DNA of 64,000 nucleotides from Rhinopomastus cyanomelas (taxonomy: Eukaryota > Chordata > Aves > Bucerotiformes > Rhinopomastidae). The stretch's first letter is position 1; the number at the start of each line of letters is the position of its first letter. The stretch lies in NCBI GenBank assembly GCA_013400115.1, contig VXBP01008204.1, forward strand, positions 2,621,804-2,685,803, given 5' to 3'. The translations under genes were made by a program, and so were the position numbers. Shown piece after piece: positions 50,533 through 62,515 of the stretch. Under the pieces are notes generated by a model. That model searched no databases. It worked only from the letters and a program-made list of their open reading frames with translations, and had not been told where the DNA came from.

Positions 50533-53500
50533 GTAAGTAGTAGCTAATAAGCTGAATTCTGAGAAACACAAGCCTGGTGAGTGTGATGTGGTTTAACCTT
50601 ACACATGCAGGTGCCGTTTGATCAGCTGAGACAGCTGTGAATGACCACACTGCATCATGCAGTTTTGAAAGTCGGGGATGGGAGGAAGACACACAAAGAT
50701 CTGAAAAAGAAGCCTTGGTTTTGGCTGTTTTTTCTCTCCCTGAAAAGGCAAGAAGTGACCCAGTTTTGTGACTAATCTGTATGCAGAGTAAATACTGTTC
50801 TTCTCCTGACAGTGAAATCTGATTGGGGCACTTTCCATACATGAGGTTGCTACGGGATCAGGTTTCTTGGGCCCTGGGTAATATGTGTTACCATGAACCG
50901 AAGGGCATAGCCCTGTGCTCTATACCCTCTCCCTCCCCACCCCTCTGATAGGCTGTGATAATCTCTGCAGAGCAGAAGAAAAAGCTATTGTCCAGACTCT
51001 CTGAGGTCTGGCTACCAGTGCTCCCGTGGAGACTCTGTCTTCTAACCCATTTTAGGATTGTGCATGTTTATCCTTGAATCTGAAGTTTTAGCAAGCCTTG
51101 CAGTTTTGTTACTTGGCTAGCTCTGTGATATGACTCAACCCTTTTGTAACAGGAGTTAAAGTAAGATAAATACCAGTGAGACAAGGGGAGCTAGTTCACA
51201 CACAGATCAGATTATCGCCTTCCATTCAGGATGCTGTAGTTAAGGTTGTGTCAGGGTTTCCATTATAAACTTATCTTGGCTCTCCTGTGGGCTTTTAGAG
51301 GGGCTGAAGGAGGGTATCTGGGTTTTTTTGTGGCTGCTTGAACAAAGGCAGTGCTCTGTCCAGCTGCTCCAATGAAGAAACCCTCAGGGTGGGAAAGCCG
51401 AGTCTAAATATGTGGATTGCCTCCCCTTCCCTCTTAGCCATCATTTAACGAGGGACAAGAAGCCTGTGGGGATGAGCAAAGACATATAGAGGTTTTGAGC
51501 CAAGTGTGTATTTCCATTCAGACAAGATCTCCCCATGTAGCTTCAAGGGAGTCATGTTCCTTTGCCCTCAATTTCCCCCACATCTGTTTACCCCCAGCAG
51601 CAGCAGTGCTGGGGAAGCAGTTTGCCCTTTGCATGATGTAGGTGTTTTCTTCCAGGCTATACTTCTACCTCCTAGTAGCTTTGAGGATCTAGAGTTGTTG
51701 TAGTCCTCTCTCTGGAGTGATGCAGGGAGGTTTGTTATTTGGATTGTATGGCTCCCTGGGTCTTAATGTTTCTAGTCCCAAGTTGAGCTGTGTTGAGAAG
51801 TGTTGGTTCCTGGTTATTCCTGGGCTCTCTACAGTTCTATTTACCACTGAGGGAAACAAAACGCAGTGCTTGGGTCTGACCCAGAATGGTGTGTGCCTTT
51901 TTCTCCATGACAACAGTAAACCGTCACTAATTTTCAGTGTGCTTATTTGCATATCTAATTGTTACAGCAAACACTGCTGGCCCTCAGTACAGCTTTAGAG
52001 CAGAGCTGCCTCCATGTTTTCCTGTACCAACCTGGTCCTCTCACGCTGGCCAAGTTTGCGTGGATAAGTGATCATCTTTTTCTACCCTCAGGCTTGTGGG
52101 GCAAGCAATGAGGCTTCAAGCTCTGTGGGTGAGAACTCAGCACCTAATGGTACATGCTTATTGTCCAGAGAGGGACTGACAAGTATTGATGGGTTTAGTG
52201 TATGCTTGATAGCAGCTATCTGAGTGACTTGAGGAGATTTCTGCCTTGATTCCATCCTTAACTGGGGACAGTAGTACTGCCTGGAGTGGGGATGTCATGA
52301 GGTTTGACTGCTGTCCAGCACTTTGGAAGGAGTCCTCGTGTTCTTCCCTTTATGCCACTTTTTTCTGAGTTCTGACAAGTTGTGCACATGCTCCAGAATT
52401 TGTTTTTCCACTCCCACTTGTTGTAGTATCTCTTTTCCTTATCTCTCTTCGTCTCCTTCGATCTCAGTTACGTTCCACAGTCCCCACCTGCTCCTGTTCA
52501 GACACTTCAAACCATTTCAAACCGTCAGCTTTCTCAGCAAGGTCTTTCCTCTAGTGCTTCCCATTCCAGGTCTGCGTCTCAGACATATTTTTGCAAGCCC
52601 TTGGGTTTCATCCTTCTAGGAAAGGCATACGTTTCATCGCACAGGGTGGTGTGTACAGGCAAACTCCTATATCTTTAGTCAGGAGCCCACTGCTTACGTA
52701 TTGGGCTTGTCCGTTCCTTACTGCAGATGCCGTGGCCTGATCATCTGTGCGTATCTGCAAACCCAGCTAGATCGAGTACTGGCTGTGCTGAGTTTACAGA
52801 GTTTGTTACCAGCGATTTGGACAGTCAGTTTCCTACTGGAAGCATTTATTTTCAAACTCCAAAGCAATGATTTCTGAGTGAAGGGGATTGCTTCCCAGTT
52901 AGATTTTCACCATGTTTTATTTGCTGTATCATTAAGTTTGTCAGTGTCTCCAGACTTAACTGTTGCAAAGATAAAAGCCCTGATAGTAATGGCTTTGTGG
53001 CTGGCAGGTGCTCATTTTCCCTATTATTTGAGATTATTCCTTTTGAATCTCACTGTTATCTCCATTATTGACACACACTATAATTTTGAAAATTGTCCAC
53101 TATTAGGTCTCTGACTCTGGTTTTCCCCTTCTTGTCTGTGAACAGCAGCCGCCTTATGTTCAGTTAAATTTTGTTTTAACCCATTCGGCAATTAGAGTTC
53201 CCTTCAAGCACCAGAAAACCAAAATCCTCTCCTCCTTTTTGAATATACGATTTAACTTGTGACTAAATATTGTAGAGCTGTTGATGTTTTGGTGTATCAA
53301 GATTAAGAATTTTTTATTCTTTTGATGCTGAAAAATAACTAAAAAAATTTTAAAAATTAAAGCAATGCTTTAAGCCCAACTCCTTTTCTTACTCTTGAAA
53401 TATTTAATGAGCAGTCCCATGGACTTGCTAAGGAGCTGTTTGATTTGGTACCAAATATTAGCTGTAATACTTACATGACTTTCTGCTTTGATTTGGTTTT

Positions 53501-54964
53501 TTGTCTGTAAAGGTAGCAGTGGCATTTATATAAGAGTCTTTGTTTGATTTATAGAAGATTAAAATTAATTTATAGTTATTATCTGTCATTAATCCTCATG
53601 TTGGAAAATTGTTTGTTTTTTATTTAATGGGTATGTGTTTGAGTCTATCTCTGCCCAGGATGAGTCATAGCTTGTATTGAAACAAGCAACCAGTATTCTG
53701 CTTCTTCGCTGCTGCAAAGCGTGGCTAAAACAACACTTTCTAGTCTTTTAGCACTCCTACCAAAGAACTGATTCGTAAGCAACATCCTGTCATTTTCTGA
53801 AAGAAAAAGTGATAGAGTGAGTGAGCAAAAGAGGACTTAGATTGTAATACTCTTTGCAAAAGAAGGTAAATAAAATTCAGACTGAAGTGAAATGATTTGC
53901 GTTACATAGAGAGCAGAATTAGCTGTTGTCTCTGAACGTTTTAGGCACAGGCCAGTTTTGGAAGGATGTGGTCAGCGTGGTATTAAGAGAAGGTACACAG
54001 CACTAAGATGACTTCCCTGCTGCTCTGTGAAGTGGCGGTTGTGGTAGACTGACGTGGTGGTGGCTGTCAGAAAAGTTGTGTCTCCTGATAGAATAAGGAA
54101 GTTTTTTGTGAAGCTGTTAATCAGATAGTTTCTCTGTATATCCTGGATTGAGCTGCTTGGTTTGGGTGATGATCGCACTGTAATACAGCAGCATAAAGTA
54201 AAGCAAAGCTGAGTAACTGGATAAAGAATGAATTATTAAGGCAGATTTTCTTAGGGTAATAACAACTTAGTTCAAACAAAAGGCACAGCTGAGGAGGCAA
54301 AGAGCTCTTGGGAGAAGATATTCTAATTGCTTATCATTTTCTTGGAGATCTCACAAAATTTGTGGCTTTCTAAAAAAAAAAATCCCTCATTTAAAGTCAA
54401 AAATGAGAACATCTAAAGGCGACAAAGCAAAATCAGTTTGCTAAAGAGTTGTATTTAGTGTAAAAGTCCAAAGTGAAGTGATCAAAGATCCTCTCTCTCT
54501 GGTATCCTTTGAGATCATCCGAAACAGAGTGAAGACACTCAGCACTGATAAAGCACCCTCTGTTTTAGCCTTTCTGACTCTTACCAGGATCTCATGCCTG
54601 TTTTCTGTGATTTCCCCACCCCTTCTCTTTAACGTGAATCTGTCCATTGCGTAGTGTTCCTCCAGTATGGTTTCTCATGCAAAGCTGGGTGTTACCATAG
54701 GCTGCACATTTGAGGTAACAGATGAAATAACAGGTAAACCCAACTGAACATTTAGGAATCAGCTTGCACTGGAGCAGAATGCCTGCTGAGGCTCTAAAGC
54801 TACTACACAGATTAATTCTGTTTCTTCAGGACAGGGGCTTAAGTGTGTCTGAGCAAAATGCAAAAGACGAAGAGAAAAACATTTAACACAGGCCATTTAA
54901 ATAGTGTAGATGTGCTGTCTAGGCTGGGAAAGATAGAGGGAAGGCAAATGGAAGTGTAGTGAAG

Positions 54965-54990
54965 CCTTGCTACTCTGCCTTGCTACTCTG
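54965..54990 (+). repeat. Perfect 13-bp tandem duplication
   Basis: The unit CCTTGCTACTCTG occurs twice in direct succession without mismatch. This is minor local slippage. Confidence 0.9.
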
Positions 54991-55477
54991 AATAGATATG
55001 GATGGTTGTGCTTTTGTAGTGCTATATATACTTGCCAAGGCAATCTGAGCACTGTTTGTCTTGAACCAACTAATCAATGTGGTGTTGAGTTCAGTGCTAT
55101 TTATCAGGAGAGCTGGAACAAGAAACTAATTCAGTAAATTTCATTTGTTCTCTGGAGTGGGCTTTGTTTTTGTGTTAACTTCATGTAGCTGACGTTGACA
55201 GTACATATTGTTTTCCTCATTAATAAAACGTGGAACCTGTGATGTTCCCTGCAGCACTCAAACCATGTCTGACGCGGCTGAGCATGCATCTTGCTTTGAC
55301 ACATCCAAAGGTCAGAGCATGCACTGATCCAACTTGCTCCTTGTGGGAATTGTCTCCATGAACACTATGGAACAAGAGCTGGAGGTAGCTAGGTGCCCGC
55401 AGCTCCTGCCTGGATGACAGATGCCTCAGTTTTCATCTGGGATTAAAAATTTTTCAGCTGAACGGAAGCGTTTTCAC

Positions 55478-56280
55478 AGTAATCACAGTATCATAGTAAT
55501 GGTAAGGTTGGAAAAGACCTTAAAGATCGTCCAGTCCAGCCTAAATCCAAATAAACCCAGTAATCCTAACGTCTGGATCATCTAGATCATGCCACTCAGC
55601 ACCTCATCCAGCCTAACTTTGAACACCTCCAGGGACAGTGACTCAACCACCTCTGTGGGCAGCCCATTCCAAAACTGGATCACTCTTTCAGTGAAAAATC
55701 TTTTCCTAATGTCAAGTCTAAACCTCCCCCGATGGAGCTTAAGACTATGACCTCTTGTCCTGTCTCCAGTAGCCAGGGAGAAAAGACCGACTCCTGCCTG
55801 ACTACAACCACTTTTCAGGTAGTTGTAGACAGCAATAAGGTCACCCCTGAGCCTCCTCTTTTCCAGGCTAAACAAACCCAGCTCCCTCAGCCTCTCCTCA
55901 CAGGGCTGATCTTCCAATCCCTTAACCCATCAAGCTGCCCTTCTCTGGACCCGTTCTAGCACCTCGACATCCCTCCTAAACTGAGGGGCCCAGAACTGAA
56001 CACAATACTCCAGGTGTGGTCTAACCAGTGCTGAATACAGGGGAAGGATAACCTCCCTTGACCTGCTGGCCACACCATTCCTGATGCAGGCCAGGATGCC
56101 ATTGGCCCTCTTGGCCGCCTGGGCACACTGCTGACTCATGTTAAGTTTGCTATCCGCTAACACCCCCAAATCTCTCTCCACCTGAGAACAATCTAAGAAC
56201 TCCATTCCCAGCTTGTAGTTCTGCCTGGGATTGTTATAACCAAAATGCAGAACCTGACACTTAGACTCCGGTTTAGGAGA
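55478..56280 (-). repeat. CR1 LINE, 3' end with reverse-transcriptase C-terminus
   Basis: This is the longest CR1 piece here, on the minus strand. Its reverse-transcriptase end is open in two blocks, 56205-55930 and 55917-55582, in different frames. Diagnostic stretches are RDLGVLADSKLNMSQQCAQA, YSALVRPHLEYCVQFWAPQF and ERLRELGLFSLEKRRLRGDL. The second block reads through to its stop at the 3' end of the ORF. One frame change and loss of the 5' half make it inactive. Confidence 0.95.
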
Positions 56281-57002
56281 CTGGGATAACTTATCTGTGA
56301 ATTGTTATAATTGATAACTTATCTAATGTAATTAATAATAAAAGATAACTTCATGTCTGTAGTTTGTAAAGTAAGGGTGTTGGAGAGATGTTGTTTATGG
56401 ATGTGTTCAGGCTCAGTTGTTGAGACTTAGTCTAAGTTTTGCTATATTGCAGTTTTATCTTTGCATTGTTCTGCAAACCCACACCAGTCAGAAGCTGTAA
56501 AGCTGAGACTGACCTCTTTAGCTGATGACCACACTTGTTCGTGCAAAGTGCCTCCTTGTGCAGAAGCAGCATTTTGATTCACTCACAGTCGAAAGCCTGC
56601 AAAGACTTTGTTTGATACTGGCTGGGCAGCAGAACATTTTGAACTCCTGAGCAAAGATGCTGATAGGGGACAGTCGGTCTTCATGCCAAAATTTGAAGGA
56701 AACAAAATTATTCTTATGTTGTTGGAAGCCTAGTGAGTGCTGCTCGTACTGGAATTTCTAATTTCAATATGACGTGGGGGTTTTTTCCATTCAAAGTGAA
56801 GCAGTGAAGAATGAATGCATGCCTGCCTTCCCTTCTGCTCCCAGGTCTCTGCACCTCTCTTATGAACCCAGTAGCAGTTGGAAGAAGAAGAGGGAGAGAA
56901 TACTACTACTATTTTGGATAAACTGTCACAAAGCAAAATCATGTTTTTCTTCAACATTACACAATAAAATTACTGTTAAAGCCAGTTTTCAGAAACTGAT
57001 AT

Positions 57003-57127
57003 ATTCAAGACCCGACTGGATGGGTTCCTGTGTGACTTGGTTTAGGTGATCCTGCTGTTGCAGGCGGATTGGACTAGATGATCTTTCGACGTCCCTTCCG
57101 ATCCCTAATCATTCTATGATTCTATGA
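57003..57127 (+). repeat. CR1 LINE 3' tail
   Basis: This short tail begins 'TTCAAGACCCGACTGGATGG' and continues 'TGATCCTGCTGTTGCAGGCG' to ATTCTATGATTCTATGAT. It closely matches the tail of the 30.5-31.2 kb copy, so both derive from one subfamily. The severe 5' truncation is typical of CR1. Confidence 0.95.
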
Positions 57128-58341
57128 TATGTATTGCAAAGCTCTTATCAACTAAGATGTGCTAAAGGAACACTTGGGTTTTTTTTCCTCTCCAATAGTG
57201 TAGAAAGAGCTGTCAGCACAATCTACTTGGCCTTGATGTAATGGTTTAATGCTGAGAACCTGTTTGTTGTCTTCCCTCCCAGAAGGGAGACTTCAGCAGA
57301 AACCTCCATCTTAGAAACAAATACACTCTGCAGTCAGGTGTTCCCACTCACTGGCTGAGTTCTTGCATTCAGCATCCTGTACTTAAGATTTCCAAACTAG
57401 TGGCTAGAAAAGTTATCAAATGGTGCTTTACTGATTATTTGCTGCTTTCAGAGACCTGGGAGGGGGTCTGGTAGCTACTGTGAATGTGTAGTGAAAGCAG
57501 TACCATGTACTTGGATGAGATCTGATTTGGAGTGCATCATTTACCTGCTTTGGTTCTTGAATCTCTTCCTGAACTTGCATGCTTGAATTTCTGCTTAGGT
57601 GTGTTGCCACAGTTTTCTTTTAGGCTGACCCCTCTTGTTGGATGTGTTACAGCTCTCCTGGAAAAAAAATACTGTACAAAAAGAGACCATACAAAATACT
57701 ATTCAAAACCAGACCCTTTGTAATCAGTGAGCCTGTGGACCAGGGAAGAATCTGTTCCCTGGCAGGAAGCAAAGCATTCAGCTTGCCTGTCTCAGTTTCC
57801 AGTCATATTGGGGTTCTGTACTTGCCGTATCTCTCCCAAATGCATTTCTGTGGTCATGGCCCTGAAAGCATTACTAGCTAAAAGCTACTTAGGGAGTTTT
57901 TGCCTTCGAGAAGATGAGGTAATAAGAATAAAAATTTTGTCAGATTACCTCTTAACTGCAAGTTTCAGGACTACTTGGGTCAGAAGCTGGAGCTGTGTGT
58001 GCTGGTATGTACATCAGGTACATGTGTGTGGAGGGTTCTATAGCACTGCAGTCTATGCAGACTTGTGATAACCAAAGGAAATTCAGCATGAAATAGGAAA
58101 TGTAAGCAAGAAACTCTCCTCTCTGTATGTGGTCTGCTTTTACCAAAGGATCACATATTTGAGAACCTATACCTTATGATATGTCAGGCTAGGGTGTGAA
58201 GAGTCAAACACCTCCATTTAGCAGGGGAGGTGCAGAAAAAGACATGATCCCTGGAATAATGGACAAATGGGAACAAGTTTGCATCAACCACTCCTTGCCT
58301 TGCTGATGCGCATCTCCAGGCAGCACCTCTGCCTCCTTCAC

Positions 58342-58433
58342 CCTTTGTGTCCTCCTCGTTGTCCTCCCTGTCAGTGTTGCTCACGGCCAAGAGGTGCTGC
58401 ATGACACTGTCTGACTGCCCTCGGACCATCTGT
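58342..58433 (-). other. Exon-like segment, function unknown
   Basis: On the minus strand a strong acceptor (CCACTCTTCCCTTTTCAG) precedes a 92-base open segment. It reads QMVRGQSDSVMQHLLAVS and then an acidic NTDREDNEED, and ends at a moderate donor (AAAGG|GTGAAG). The frame stays open for over 100 codons overall. Residue choice looks protein-like, but I do not recognise a family. It is antisense to the MXI1-like gene, so it would be a nested gene, a relic or chance. Confidence 0.22.
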
Positions 58434-61400
58434 CTGAAAAGGGAAGAGTGGCACAAAGTGAAGGAATCTTTGCTGCTGCTGCAGGTGGGTGGTGGGGCTT
58501 GGCGCAGTGTCATCTAGTCTCTTATAGTACCCCCCCCCAGTCCCAAAGCGAGTATGTGTTAGGAATTTGCAGCCTTGTGTGGGAAATAAGAGCAAAAGGC
58601 TTCATCTCGCAGCTACTGTGTTGGTTGCCTGGATGACAGTGGTGCTGGTTGTCCTGAGCAGTTTGCAGAGCTGTGGGCAAACAGAGCAGTCAGGCTTCCT
58701 CCCAAACAGTGCATGTGACAACCATAAAACAGTTAAATGGGTAAAGCACAACCAAGGGTCAGGAATTCTCCCATGAAACAATTGGATGATGTGGACAAGG
58801 CTGTCAGGGTCGTTGACAGTACATAGCAGCAGATGGTGTCATCCAGCTGCCCTGCTTTCTGTGTGACTTGGAAGACCGAATTTGTGTAGAAATATAGTTT
58901 CTGATTAGTGCTCCTTGTGTTTGCTCTTTGGTAAACCCTTGCTGCGCAGAATCCCTGTTCTCAGGGGTGACTCTTGAGTCTATCAGAGGTAGGCTGAGTC
59001 TCATAGAAAGGCTGTGGGTTTGTTGGAGTCTGGAGGAATGTGGAGAACTCCTGGGTTCCCAGAGCAATGGAATGAGTCAGGTCTTCTGCCCAATTTTCCA
59101 TTTAAAAAAAAAACCCCTACGGGCTGTCTTTTCAAGGTATCCTTTATGTGTGCACCCCTGCCTGAGCATTACTTCCCATTAGCTGTGTAATAAGATTTTT
59201 TTTTGGTCCCTCTTGCCTGTTAATTATTTACCTTTGAGAGTGACTTCATAAAGCAGTATGACTTATTTAGAGGGAAAATGAAAAGCTTTTGCAAAGGATA
59301 GATGCTTTTTACTCTCAAGTTTTTTGCCTAGGAATTTCAGTAGAGTATCTTAAGGCTCAGGATGAGGAAGGGGGTGCCATGAATGGAGGATTTGGCAAAT
59401 GAGCGTGTTCAGATTACAGAAGGTGAGGCAGGAAAGGAGTGTAGCAGTTGTGATCTTGAACTTGCCTGTGCAAGGCTTTCTGCCCAGGAGGGGCTGAAGG
59501 AAAGAAAGAGGCTAGCAGTTGATACAAAAGAGCTTACGCACTGAAACCTCCAGTGGAAACAAGAGGTGAGCTGGAAATGTGCTGCTGCTTTCATAGAAAT
59601 AGACTGTGTATGGTATCAGCGGGTTCACGCGTGGTCCGGTCTGATAAGAGCTTGCATAAGGGCGTGGCTTTTACCATGGTAGGTAGTAAACAGCTGCACA
59701 AAACTTAGTCATGCTTAAAAAGTCAAGTGCAGGCTGCTATCTCTGGGGTGACTGCTCGCTGAGCTAGGGTGGAATGACTGAAAACATCTGAATCATTTAG
59801 AAGCACAGCTCTTAATGACTCTCTGACGAGTACTTGCTTCTTCACTTGGGCACTTGTTGCTCCTCCTTAGTTGTCTCATCAGAGCTATAGTTACGCCTAG
59901 TTATTTGGAAAGCAGTGGTAGGGATTCCTGTATGAAATGGTGTTCTGATGGGGACAGTGAGTAATGCAACAACAAAGGGAGGGCATCTGATGCATGCTGC
60001 CCTTCATGTGAATAAGGGAGTGTATTTCTTTGTAGAGAAAGGGCAGGAACCCATCTGCACGGGTGAGGACTGCCAAAGCTGCGCACGCATCAGAGAGGAT
60101 ATGTGTAAAGGAAATGGAAGGTGATACCAGTCTTGATCTAGCTGCTTATTTGTATATGGGTGATCCTCCCTGTAAGCAGCCCAGGAGACAAAAGGAACAG
60201 AAGGGATCAGAGGGTGATACCAGCCCTGAGTAGCTCACTGTGGCTACTACTAGCCTTAAAGAAGAGCCTGTATAGCCAAGAGTGTCTCAGGATCTGAGAA
60301 CAGGCAGATGCCAGCATTCCCATCTGCTGTTGCATTTGTTAACTCTGTTCTTTCCACCACTCAGAGCAGGATTTTGTAAGAGGGATTGCTCTGGCGCTCC
60401 CAGGAAGTCCCAGGTGATGTGTCCTCTGTGTTTTTCTCCCAAGAGGGACTTTCCAGTGCCACTTAAGGACACGACTTGTTGAACATTTGGGGTAATTCAC
60501 TGCAATTCCATTTGGCCAAAGTCTAGCCCATACATGGGCAGTGGCTTGTTCCTTCTGGAAACTCAGTGAAATTCTTTAAATGGGTTATTCCAGAAAAGGG
60601 GACTGGTGTAGCAGGCTTATTGTAGTAATCTGAAGCTACAAAAGGTCGCTTTGTTACTCGCATGTCTTTCATTCCCACCTCTTTGGCCTTGTTCCCTGGG
60701 GTGGGTTGAGTGCCCCGTCAAATTTTGCCTGGCTGTATGGGAATCTTCCATACAGCTTGGAAAATGTCATTCATTAGCTACACTGGAGTAATGTCAAGAG
60801 GCCAAATGTAGGGCGAGTACTCTCATTTGCACAGATGAACACAGTTACGTGCAAGCCCACACAAAGAGCTTCCAGTTAAAATCTATGTGTCTGTCTCTTT
60901 TTAATAGGGGATGACAGCCACAGCTGTGTATCCGTCTTGGTGTTTCCCTTTGATCTGAGTTTGTTTCCAGTGTTTCTCATAGGCTGGATTCTGCCACTCC
61001 TCAGAGTTGGCTGCTCTTTTCCATGTTTGCAGCTGCCTGCAGAGAAGCTCACTGGGGTCACTGCAGTGTAACTGGTTTCAGTGGCTTGTGGGATGGGGGA
61101 GGTCCTCCTCCTTGTGATCCCTCCTGTTTGCTTTGCTCCTGTCCTTTCCTTGCCAACCCACACAGCAGGGGATTGTTTCGTTCTGCTAGCAGAACCTGTG
61201 CCTTGCAGATGTTTCAATAGTTTCCCTTTTACTTTGTCTACCTGCTCCCACAAATATGGCATTACTGCCCTTTCACAGCTGCACACAGCATCTACAGCTG
61301 CCACTGTGGAGGAGCTCATTTGCTCCGTTACCAGGGTCATATCTCAGAGAGCCAAAACTCCTCTTCAGTGTCCACAGACTTGGCGTGTTGCTGCTGTCTT

Positions 61401-61534
61401 GGGACTTGTGTTTAAAGAAGGGCAACTTCTGCACTCTGAGACTTAATGTGCTGTTTTGTGAAACTGTCAAAAAAACGAGGCTGGGAGGGGCCTGCATCAC
61501 TGATTTGGTCTGTCCCTTCACCCCAAGGCAGCAT

Positions 61535-61700
61535 AAGATCTATCTAAACCTTTTCTGACAGATGCCAATCTGGTGTGTCCTTAAAAGCCTGTGACAGCAG
61601 GTTTGCCTTGGGAGACAGTGCAACCTATTGCCCCGATTAACTCTTGTTACTGCTAGGAAGTTTTTCTTAATGTCTAAGTTTCAGTGTTGTTCTAGGGGAG
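61535..61700 (-). repeat. Old CR1-type LINE fragment
   Basis: On the + strand 'TCTAAACCTTTTCTGACAGA', 'GTCCTTAAAAGCC', 'GGGAGACAGTGCAACCTATT' and 'TAGGAAGTTTTTCTTAATGTCTAA' appear in the same order as in antisense CR1/L3-type elements. It is strongly decayed, so this is an old insertion. Confidence 0.75.
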
Positions 61701-62424
61701 GAAAAAAAAGCTGTCCAGAGTTCAGTGTCTCTGTGTGTATGTAGAAGTCCCAAATGCTGAATATAGTAACCAGCTTTTATAACAAGAATCACTCTGTTAT
61801 AACCCTAGAAATATGCTGAGGAATTCTGACTGAGATAAGCAAACGAGGGGTGGAATATTAATCTTTGCTTTTCCCAGTCCATGTTATTTGCTGCTTCAGC
61901 TACCCAGAAAAGCATCTTCAATGCCAAAAGAAGTGGGAAACCAGATGGGAACACTTTGTCTCCAGTGGATGTTCTACGTAACATGACCCGTAATATGAAA
62001 TGCGCAGGGCCTGTTCTGTATGGCATGACCTCTTCTAAACTTTTCTTGGCTTGGAAAAGCAGCTTACAGGCTCGCTGTTCAATTGAGAAAGCACCTGTGG
62101 GTATGCATTTCAGTGAAGGGATTGCAAAGGGGGAGAAGAAATCCTGTGTCTTGGTGTTCTACGCTTCAAGAAAACAGGTGAAGCAGCTTCACAGTCATGC
62201 ATGTCTTGGAGTTTCTTGGAGCTGTGGTTTGGTTTTTTTTTATTAGTGATCCCTGAAAAAAATTACATTTGGTGGGGAAGGAACAGAGCGGGAAGAGGGT
62301 TAGACCCTCTTGTTTGGACACATTGTCCGTGGCTAGGGGCAGTCAGAGTGCAGAACCAATGTACAGAAGTAAGGGACTGCCTCCCCTGAGCCCTGTGAGC
62401 TGGCTGTGCAGGCAGCGCTGGATT

Positions 62425-62515
62425 GTGGAGTTACTGAGGCTGGAAAAGACCTCTGAGATCATCAAGTCCAGCCTATGCTGCCTTGAGCTTCCCCTTAGCC
62501 ATCCTGGGAAAGCGA
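62425..62515 (-). repeat. CR1 LINE 3'-end remnant
   Basis: GAGGCTGGAAAAGACCTCTG, GATCATCAAGTCCAGCC and the following bases match the antisense 3' tail of CR1 ('TGGAAAAGACCTCTGAGATCATC'). Short and truncated on both sides. Confidence 0.8.

Noticed and set aside
60876..61340. 154-codon minus-strand ORF
   Set aside because: Mixed, unpatterned composition and competing ORFs on the + strand; no domain or splice support.
61881..62246. 121-codon + strand ORF after a CCCAG acceptor-like site
   Set aside because: The peptide is not recognisable, lacks a good donor and runs into a T-rich stretch. It is not compatible with the expected bHLH exon.
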